Positions 1-5,829 of a stretch of DNA of 7,464 nucleotides are shown here, one piece after another. The DNA lies in contig CAMWJM010000052.1 of assembly GCA_947174575.1 (NCBI GenBank), positions 1-7,464 on the forward strand, written 5' to 3'. Origin of the DNA: an uncultured Alistipes sp. Lineage in GTDB: Bacteria; Bacteroidota; Bacteroidia; Bacteroidales; Rikenellaceae. A program made the translations under genes and the position numbers. Every line of letters starts with the position of its first letter. Position 1 is the first letter of the stretch. Under the pieces are notes generated by a model, which was not told the origin of the DNA, ran no database searches, and was given only the letters and a program-made list of their open reading frames with translations.

Positions 1-33
1 AACTTGAGCCAGCACCCGGGATACCTCCAGTAG
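1..33 (+). CDS. 3' end of an upstream gene, possibly SusD-like outer-membrane lipoprotein
   Basis: Frame 1 reads ten codons, NLSQHPGYLQ, followed by a TAG stop at 31-33. The body of the gene lies outside the window. Many SusD/RagB-family glycan-binding lipoproteins end in a short tail of the type 'LxQNPGY' or 'NPGW', and the SQHPGY here fits that pattern. A SusD-like gene directly upstream of a surface polysaccharide lyase is also the usual order in polysaccharide utilization loci. Ten residues cannot establish a family, so the SusD call is an inference; that a coding frame ends here is likelier than the family name. Confidence 0.4.
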   Translation, partial: NLSQHPGYLQ

Positions 34-51
34 ACCGGCAGACGAGTACAT

Positions 52-80
52 ACGGGGGCTTTCTGCGGAAAGCTCCCCGT
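52..80 (+). other. Intercistronic RNA hairpin in the leader of the pectate lyase gene
   Basis: Bases 52-63 pair with 68-80 as a 12-bp stem with one bulged T (74) and a four-base TGCG loop (64-67). The core is five G (54-58) plus CTTTC against GAAAGC and CCCC. No T-run follows (next bases GTCGAAACC), so it does not look like an intrinsic terminator. It sits 34 bases before the lyase start and 18 bases after the upstream stop. Such hairpins can protect or separate segments of an operon mRNA; that role is an inference here. No TTTG / TAnnTTTG promoter is visible in 34-113, consistent with readthrough from upstream. Confidence 0.5.
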
Positions 81-113
81 CGAAACCACAAAAACGAATA
101 ATCGAGCATTATC

Positions 114-1661
114 ATGAAACGTTATTTAGCATATTTGATCTGCGCGCTGTTCGCTCTGGCTGCGGCCTGCGGCGAGGATACCACCCGCATCGAGGTGATC
201 GCCCCCGAGGGGCAGTTCCCCGATTACGGCGAAGCGCTGGCTTTCCCCGGTGCCGTAGGTTTCGGCCGTTTCGCCACGGGCGGCCGCGGCGGCGAGGTCT
301 ACCACGTCACCACCACCGACTTCACGGGCGAGGGTTCCATTTCCGAGGCCGTCAGTCAATCGGGCCGCATCATCGTCTTCGACGTGGCGGGCCGCATCGA
401 CCTGAACAAGGGTACGCTGGTGCTGAAGAGCAACCAGACCCTGCTGTGCCAGACGGCTCCCGCGCCGGGCATCGTGTTCTACAACGGCCGCGTGGCCTCG
501 TCGGGCGCTTCGAATCTGATCGTGCGCTACATGCGCGTGCGCTGCGGCCGTCAGGCCAGCGGCAGCGACAACCTCGACGCAGCCGGTCTGGCCAGCGGCA
601 AGGATGTGATCTACGACCACTGCTCCTTCACGTGGGGTCTCGACGAGAATTTCTCGATCAACGCCGACAACAAGGGCACGCGTCCGCAGAACATCACCAT
701 CCAGAACTGCATCATCGGCCAGGGCTGCATGAACCACTCGGCCGGCGGTCTGCTGCAGACCAACACCGACGAGGGCGTGACGATCTACCGCAACCTCTTC
801 ATCGACAACGGCACCCGCAACTTCAAGATCAAGGGCCTGAACCAGTATGTCAACAACGTGATCTACAACTGGGGCGACGGCGCCTACATCATGGGCGGCG
901 ACTCGTCCGGCGAATCCGACACGCAGATTGAAAACAACTACTTCATCTACGGCCCCTGCTGGGTATGGCGCAACACGGCCATCGACGACGTGCCCGAGGA
1001 GGTGAAGAACAACCCCGACATCTGCTCGCCGGCGACGGACAACCCCACCAAATATCTGGAGGTGCTGGGTCAGGAAAAACCCTCGACGCCGTTCACGCGC
1101 GGCAACGAAGGGTTCGCGACCTACTGCGTGGGCAACTACTGCGACAGCGACCTCGACGGGGTGCTCAACGGCGTGGAGATCACCCGCAGCAACTGGGGCA
1201 CCTACTACAACGATCCCGAGAAGCTGCCTGCGTTCCTTTCGGCGCCGGGCCGTCTGCATCCCGCGCTGCCGGAGGTGATGACCGCTGCGGAGGCTTATGA
1301 GTGGATCGTCGGCAATGTCGGCTCGACGCTACCGGCCCGCGACCGCGTGGATGCGTTCATGATCGAGGAGCTGCAGTCGCTGGGTAAGAAGGGCACCATT
1401 CTGCGCGACCAGCGCAAGGCCCTGCAGTACCACTACGACGACGGCACGAGTGTCTACGACGCCTGGATGGACGACTTCGCCGCGCCCGTCGTCGCTACGC
1501 CCGCTCTCGATAGCGACGGCGACGGCATGCCCGACGAGTGGGAGGAGGCCCACGGTCTGGACAAGGAGGATCCGTCGGACGGCGCCAAACTCGCCGAGAA
1601 CGGCTATACCAATGTCGAGAACTATTTCTTCGAGCTTGAAGCCCGGATTGCGAACAACTAA
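114..1661 (+). CDS. Pectate lyase-like polysaccharide lyase (PL1-type), surface lipoprotein
   Basis: This 515-residue protein is a predicted exported pectate lyase, a family that cleaves alpha-1,4-galacturonan by beta-elimination using calcium. Residues 1-19 form a lipoprotein signal (hydrophobic 5-18, AAAC ending at Cys19), and Glu21-Asp22 just after the cysteine resembles the acidic surface-export signal of Bacteroidota. Residues 44-280 carry the parallel beta-helix signature: FPGAVGFGRFATGGRGG (44-60), IIVFDVAGRI (86-95), QTAPAPGI (113-120), IVRYMRVRCG (136-145), YDHCSFTWGLDE (167-178) and NNVIYNWGDGAY (247-258). DSDLDG (344-349) and DSDGDGMPDEWE (466-477) look like calcium-binding loops, and the C-terminal GYTNVENYF is common in Bacteroidota pectate lyases. 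The segment TRNFKIKG (234-241), where the active-site arginine is expected, lacks the usual proline. The start at 114 gives a complete signal peptide behind an A-rich leader without Shine-Dalgarno. The gene is 13 bases from the next one, so they are probably co-transcribed. The exact pectic substrate is not evident. Confidence 0.88.
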   Translation: MKRYLAYLICALFALAAACGEDTTRIEVIAPEGQFPDYGEALAFPGAVGFGRFATGGRGGEVYHVTTTDFTGEGSISEAVSQSGRIIVFDVAGRIDLNKGTLVLKSNQTLLCQTAPAPGIVFYNGRVASSGASNLIVRYMRVRCGRQASGSDNLDAAGLASGKDVIYDHCSFTWGLDENFSINADNKGTRPQNITIQNCIIGQGCMNHSAGGLLQTNTDEGVTIYRNLFIDNGTRNFKIKGLNQYVNNVIYNWGDGAYIMGGDSSGESDTQIENNYFIYGPCWVWRNTAIDDVPEEVKNNPDICSPATDNPTKYLEVLGQEKPSTPFTRGNEGFATYCVGNYCDSDLDGVLNGVEITRSNWGTYYNDPEKLPAFLSAPGRLHPALPEVMTAAEAYEWIVGNVGSTLPARDRVDAFMIEELQSLGKKGTILRDQRKALQYHYDDGTSVYDAWMDDFAAPVVATPALDSDGDGMPDEWEEAHGLDKEDPSDGAKLAENGYTNVENYFFELEARIANN

Positions 1662-1674
1662 TGTGTAGAAAACG

Positions 1675-3486
1675 ATGAAAAAACAGATCATTTCGTGCAC
1701 TGCCGCCGTGCTGGCGCTCGCCGGGTTCGCGGGGTGCGAAAATACGGATATCGAGTATGTGACCAAACCCTCGACCATGACGGTCGGGGAGGTGGTCGAG
1801 TGCGAGCTGAATCCCCTGCTGCCCGCGGCCGGCGAAAACCTCTATGTCAACGGGTACCGCTGCCCGATCCTGCCTACGGGCGAGACCAGTTTCCACAACA
1901 TCCCGGGTGCCGAGCAGTATGTCGTGCATACGCAGGAGGCCGTCATGATCGAGGGCACCAAGGTCGGGTTCGGCATCCCCTCGACGCAGACCTATCGCGA
2001 GGGCGGTCTTTCGAAGGCGGCCTGCCCGCTCTATGCCCTCACCGACAACGCCGGGCTGGAGCACATCGTCTTCAAACCCGCCGTGGGCGCCTTGAAGATC
2101 GTCATCCCGCCCTCGGGCGAGGAGACGTTCAAGGAGATTTCGAGCGTCGAGATCACGTGCAAGTCCTACATCCTGACGAGCGATGTACGGGTCGACGCCG
2201 CGACGGACGAGACCTACATCCTGGGCAATGCCACGCAGAAGCTGACGGTCAACGGCGCGATCAACATCCTCGACGGCGCCGAGGTCTATTGCGCCATGCC
2301 GCCGATGCGTTTCCTGGAAGACCTGACCGTGAAACTCGTGCATGAAAAAACCACGCAGACTCTGACCCTCGCGACCAAGGACAAGTTCATCGAGCGCGGC
2401 AAGGCGCTGACCTTCGAGGTCGATCCGCAGTGGAAAGTGCTGACCCCCTACTACGGCTCGGCCAACTGCATCGTGGTGGCTCCGGGCGAGACCTCCGTGG
2501 AGTTCGACTGCGCGCCCCACACCTCCGAGTCGCTGACTTACGCTTATACGAAGAACGACAAGGGCGAGCTGCTGCCGCCCGCCGACGCTACGGCCCAGCC
2601 TCTCGCTTCGACGGCCGAGGTGCTGTGGAACGACGTGTCGAAAGATTTCATCACCGGGCTGCAGCTCACCGACGGCAAAAAGTCGCTCAAGGCCAAATTG
2701 AGCGGCGAGCCGGGCAATGCGCTGGTCGGCATCCGCGATGCCAAGGGCAATATCCTGTGGTCGTTCCACATCTGGGTGACCGAGACCGCCGATCACGACT
2801 ACGGCAACGGCTACACGTTCATGGATCGTCATCTGGGAGCGGTTTCGCTGAATCCCGACGATGGAAATGCGGCATACGGCTTTATCTATCAATGGGGCCG
2901 CAAGGATCCGTTCATGTACAACAACTGGTCGCTCTACAACGAGACCGGCGCCACTCAACTCGAAGCGCCTGTGAAATCGAGCGCGAGCACGGGTACGATC
3001 GAATATGCCACGGCCCACCCGATGCAGCAGATCAATTACAGCAGCAAATCGCCGGGCCAGTGGCTGGCGGTCGCGAACGATGCGGCTTGGGGCAACCCCA
3101 CGGGCTTCGACAATCCCGATCCGGCGACGATCCAGAAGAGCATCTACGATCCGTGTCCCGCGGGCTACATGGTAGCCCCGAACGACGCTTGGGTGCAAGC
3201 CGACAAAACGAGTTCGGTTTTCTCCGGCGAAGGTACGTCGGCCAAGGGACTGCAAACCGTCATCAACGGCCATGAAGTCTATTATCCCTATTCGGGCCTT
3301 TACAACGGGGCCGGTTCTTATTCGGATCAGGGCAAAGACGGTTCGACGTTGAAAAGCTGTCCGATTTCGGCCAAAGGACAGGCTGCTTATGCCATCATCA
3401 AGTCGGCGAATCCGACGGTAACCGGCAAAGGCAACCGCTTGGCCAACTGCTACTCGGTACGCTGCGTCAGAGAGACGGCCAAGTAA
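1675..3486 (+). CDS. Fimbrillin-like lipoprotein with C-terminal FISUMP-type domain
   Basis: This 603-residue protein is a predicted surface lipoprotein, not an enzyme. Residues 1-21 are a lipoprotein signal ending in the lipobox FAGC (Cys21), followed by ENTD, again acidic. Residues 22 to about 250 resemble the N-terminal beta-sandwich of fimbrillin-family proteins, with STQTYREGG (103-111) and FKPAVGALKIVI (133-144) as typical elements. A middle region of about 255-370 looks like another beta-rich module. Residues 375-603 match the pattern of the Fibrobacter succinogenes major paralogous (FISUMP) domain: YTFMDRHLGA (380-389), YGFIYQWGRKDPF (401-413), YDPCPAGY (491-498) and a terminal VRCVRE (595-600). 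The gene follows the pectate lyase by 13 bases and ends at a terminator, so it is the last gene of that unit. By position it could be a surface glycan-binding protein of the locus; an adhesin or fimbria-like role is the alternative. The ligand is unknown. Confidence 0.75.
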   Translation: MKKQIISCTAAVLALAGFAGCENTDIEYVTKPSTMTVGEVVECELNPLLPAAGENLYVNGYRCPILPTGETSFHNIPGAEQYVVHTQEAVMIEGTKVGFGIPSTQTYREGGLSKAACPLYALTDNAGLEHIVFKPAVGALKIVIPPSGEETFKEISSVEITCKSYILTSDVRVDAATDETYILGNATQKLTVNGAINILDGAEVYCAMPPMRFLEDLTVKLVHEKTTQTLTLATKDKFIERGKALTFEVDPQWKVLTPYYGSANCIVVAPGETSVEFDCAPHTSESLTYAYTKNDKGELLPPADATAQPLASTAEVLWNDVSKDFITGLQLTDGKKSLKAKLSGEPGNALVGIRDAKGNILWSFHIWVTETADHDYGNGYTFMDRHLGAVSLNPDDGNAAYGFIYQWGRKDPFMYNNWSLYNETGATQLEAPVKSSASTGTIEYATAHPMQQINYSSKSPGQWLAVANDAAWGNPTGFDNPDPATIQKSIYDPCPAGYMVAPNDAWVQADKTSSVFSGEGTSAKGLQTVINGHEVYYPYSGLYNGAGSYSDQGKDGSTLKSCPISAKGQAAYAIIKSANPTVTGKGNRLANCYSVRCVRETAK

Positions 3487-3523
3487 AACGGAAAGGCACT
3501 GCGGAGCGATCCGTCGACAAGTG

Positions 3524-3558
3524 GGAAGATCCGCAACGGTTGCGGATCTTCCTTTTTT
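3524..3558 (+). terminator. Rho-independent terminator after the fimbrillin-like gene
   Basis: Bases 3524-3536 and 3540-3552 are perfect inverted repeats (13 bp) around a three-base CGG loop, followed at once by six T (3553-3558). It lies 37 bases after the stop of the fimbrillin-like gene. Stem, short loop and T-run are all textbook, so transcription from the lyase unit very probably ends here. Confidence 0.93.
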
Positions 3559-3580
3559 CGCCTCCGTTTTCCCTGCCGAT

Positions 3581-3614
3581 TTTGTCGATCTTTGCGAAAA
3601 AAGAGCTATATTTA
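3581..3614 (+). promoter_or_regulatory. Bacteroides-type promoter for the hydrolase pair
   Basis: TTTG at 3581-3584 matches the -33 element of the Bacteroidota primary sigma factor. TATATTTA at 3607-3614 matches five of six defined positions of the -7 element TAnnTTTG. The 22-base spacing is about one base longer than the usual 19-21. Transcription would begin near 3619-3621, giving a leader of about 30 bases before ATG 3652. The site lies just after a strong terminator, where a new promoter is needed. No operator or palindromic regulator site is evident around it. Confidence 0.6.
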
Positions 3615-3651
3615 CCCAATCGGAAATATTCCGAAAATACCACGATCCGAC

Positions 3652-5817
3652 ATGAAGAAATACTTCGACTTCTCGCACCTTTTCTCGCCTCGGCATAGCT
3701 CGAACAAGTACGGCTCTGCACTCGGCTTAACGAAAATGTCGATTCCCGTTCTTGCGGCGCTCGTTTGCGCGAGCTGCGACCATAACCGTCCTATCGACCG
3801 GCAGGCGCTCGTGGAGCGCAACAGCCCCGTGGCGACGAGCCTCGATTCGCTCGCTTCGCTGTCGGTGGGCAACGGCGAATTCGCCTTTACGGTAGATGCT
3901 ACGGGCTTGCAGACGTTTCCCGAGCTGTACAGCAAGGGCGTGCCGCTGGGCACCCAGAGCCAGTGGGGGTGGCATAGCTTCGCCAATCCCGAGCGGTTGA
4001 AGCCCGCCGAGACGCTGCGCGACTACGATTTCGGGCGCGGACATGCGGAGCCTTACGCCGTGCAGTTCAACGAACCGGGCCGCCCGCAGCGCGCGGCGAA
4101 TTGGTACCGCGTCAATCCCCACCGCCTGCACCTGGGGACGATCGGCTTCGACGGCCTCGCGCCCGAGGAGGTGAGCGCCGTCCGTCAGCGGCTCGACCTG
4201 TGGCAGGGGCGCATCGACTCGCATTTCGAGGCGTGCGGCGTGCCGGTCGAAGTGACGACCGTCTGCCACCCCGAAAAAGATATGATCGCCGCCGACATCC
4301 GCACGGCGGCAAAACTTCCGATCGTCGTCCGCTTCGCCTATCCCACGGGCGGCCATTGCGATGACGCCTGCGACTGGACGCGCGACAGAGACCACCGATC
4401 CGAATTGGTGGCACAGGGCGAGGGCCATGCGCTGATCCGCCGTACGCTCGATGCCGCGACCTACTATGTGGCGCTCGCTTTCGAGGGCGCGACTTTGGCG
4501 CAGACGGGCCGCAACCGGTTCGTGCTGACACCCACCGACGAACACTACACGCTGCGGGCCGAGTTCTGCGCCGAGCGGCCGACGCAGCAGCTGCCCGACA
4601 CCGAAACTACCGTCGCTGCCGCTGCCGATTACTGGCGCAACTACTGGACGGAGGGCGGCGCCGTCGATTTCAGCCGCTGCAAAGACCCCCGGGCCGCCGA
4701 GCTGGAGCGCCGCGTGGTGCTGTCGCAGTATCTTTTGGGCATCCAGTGCGCCGGGAGCTATCCGCCGCAGGAGACGGGCCTGACCTACAATTCGTGGTTC
4801 GGGAAGTTCCACCTCGAAATGATCTGGTGGCACCAGGCGCAGTTCGCGCTGTGGGGCCGCGAGCGGTTGCTGGCCCGCACGCTGAAGTGGTATTCGTCGG
4901 TCGAACCCGTGGCGCGCGGAATCGCCCGCCGGCAGGGCTTCGACGGGGTGCGCTGGATGAAGATGACCGACCCCTCGGGCATGGAGGCCCCTTCGAAAGT
5001 AGGGTCGTTCCTCATCTGGCAGCAGCCCCACTACATCTATCTGGCCGAGTTGGTCTATCGGGCCGATCCCACGGAGGAGACGTTGAAAGCGTACTACGAT
5101 CTGGTGCAGAAAACCGCGGAATTCATGGTCTCGTTCGCCGAGTACGACGGCATGGGCAACCGCTATGTCCTGCGCAGCGTCATTCCGGCGCAGGAGACGC
5201 TGCGCGCTGCCGAGACGGTCAACCCGCCGTTCGAACTCTCCTACTGGCATTTCGCCCTCTCCACGGCCCAGAAATGGCGCGAGCGCATGGGCGAGGGGCG
5301 CAACCTGCAGTGGGACGAGGTGATCGACAAACTCTCGCCGCTGGCCGCCAAGGAGGGTCTTTATCTCGCTGCCGAGACGGCCGAAGACACCTACGAGGAC
5401 ATCCGCTTCACGTCGGATCACATGGCCGTGCTGGGGGCGCTGGGTATCCTGCCCAAGTGTCCGTTGGTGCGCGAAGACCGCATGCACGCCACGTTCGACT
5501 GGATCTACGACAACTGGAACTGGGGCCGCACCTGGGGCTGGGACTATCCTATGACGGCGATGAACGCCGTGCGTCTGGGCGAACCCGAAAAGGCGCTCGA
5601 TGCCCTCATGATGGAGAAGCGCACCAACACCTACTTGGTCAACGGACATAACTATCAGGATGCGCGTCTGCGCTGCTATCTGCCCGGCAACGGGGGATTG
5701 CTCACGGCCGTGGCGCTCATGTGCGCCGGGTGGGACGGCTGCGAGACGCCCAACCCTGGATTCCCCAAGGACGGCCGCTGGGACGTGCGCTGGGAGGGTT
5801 TGAAACCGATGCCCTAA
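3652..5817 (+). CDS. Predicted exported six-hairpin (alpha/alpha)6 glycosidase, uncharacterised family
   Basis: With ATG 3652 the protein has 721 residues. The N-terminus is unusual: about 28 polar residues, then a short hydrophobic stretch (SIPVLAALV, 30-38) and a possible lipobox ending CASC (Cys42). The same frame opens at TTG 3592, but that codon lies inside the predicted promoter; ATG 3736 would leave a signal peptide with no positive charge. Residues 45 to about 330 look like a beta-sandwich (LSVGNGEFAF, TFPELYSKGVPLG). Residues 345-721 look like an alpha-helical toroid of the kind seen in GH65, GH95 and relatives, with YNSWFGKFHLEMIWWH (379-394), TSDHMAVLG (587-595), NWNWGRTWGWDYPMTAMNA (621-639), NGHNYQ (664-669) and LPGNGGLLTAV (677-687). 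Glu389 and Asp631 are acidic residues in the most conserved-looking motifs and are candidate catalytic residues. I recognise the architecture, not a specific activity. It is 12 bases upstream of the next hydrolase-like gene and probably in one operon with it. Confidence 0.72.
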   Translation: MKKYFDFSHLFSPRHSSNKYGSALGLTKMSIPVLAALVCASCDHNRPIDRQALVERNSPVATSLDSLASLSVGNGEFAFTVDATGLQTFPELYSKGVPLGTQSQWGWHSFANPERLKPAETLRDYDFGRGHAEPYAVQFNEPGRPQRAANWYRVNPHRLHLGTIGFDGLAPEEVSAVRQRLDLWQGRIDSHFEACGVPVEVTTVCHPEKDMIAADIRTAAKLPIVVRFAYPTGGHCDDACDWTRDRDHRSELVAQGEGHALIRRTLDAATYYVALAFEGATLAQTGRNRFVLTPTDEHYTLRAEFCAERPTQQLPDTETTVAAAADYWRNYWTEGGAVDFSRCKDPRAAELERRVVLSQYLLGIQCAGSYPPQETGLTYNSWFGKFHLEMIWWHQAQFALWGRERLLARTLKWYSSVEPVARGIARRQGFDGVRWMKMTDPSGMEAPSKVGSFLIWQQPHYIYLAELVYRADPTEETLKAYYDLVQKTAEFMVSFAEYDGMGNRYVLRSVIPAQETLRAAETVNPPFELSYWHFALSTAQKWRERMGEGRNLQWDEVIDKLSPLAAKEGLYLAAETAEDTYEDIRFTSDHMAVLGALGILPKCPLVREDRMHATFDWIYDNWNWGRTWGWDYPMTAMNAVRLGEPEKALDALMMEKRTNTYLVNGHNYQDARLRCYLPGNGGLLTAVALMCAGWDGCETPNPGFPKDGRWDVRWEGLKPMP

Positions 5818-5829
5818 ACCTGCCGACCG

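Noticed and set aside
344..363. Possible direct repeat or dockerin module based on D-x-D-x-D-G loops in the lyase gene.
   Set aside because: Positions are codon-level coordinates near the start of the gene and do not hold the loops, which are at residues 344-349 and 466-477. The two loops are single, spaced calcium-binding-type elements rather than a paired dockerin or a nucleotide repeat.
126..1259. A 377-codon open frame on the - strand within the pectate lyase gene.
   Set aside because: The product is an A/V/H/R-rich shadow without motifs, and the + strand encodes a recognisable beta-helix lyase.
3592..3651. Upstream TTG-started extension of the first hydrolase.
   Set aside because: These 20 codons overlap the predicted -7 element and lie directly after the terminator, and they add no signal-peptide character.
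1495..3696. A 733-codon open frame on the - strand opposite the end of the lyase gene and the whole fimbrillin-like gene.
   Set aside because: It runs through the terminator and promoter region, its product is low-complexity and arginine-rich, and the + strand gene is clearly real.
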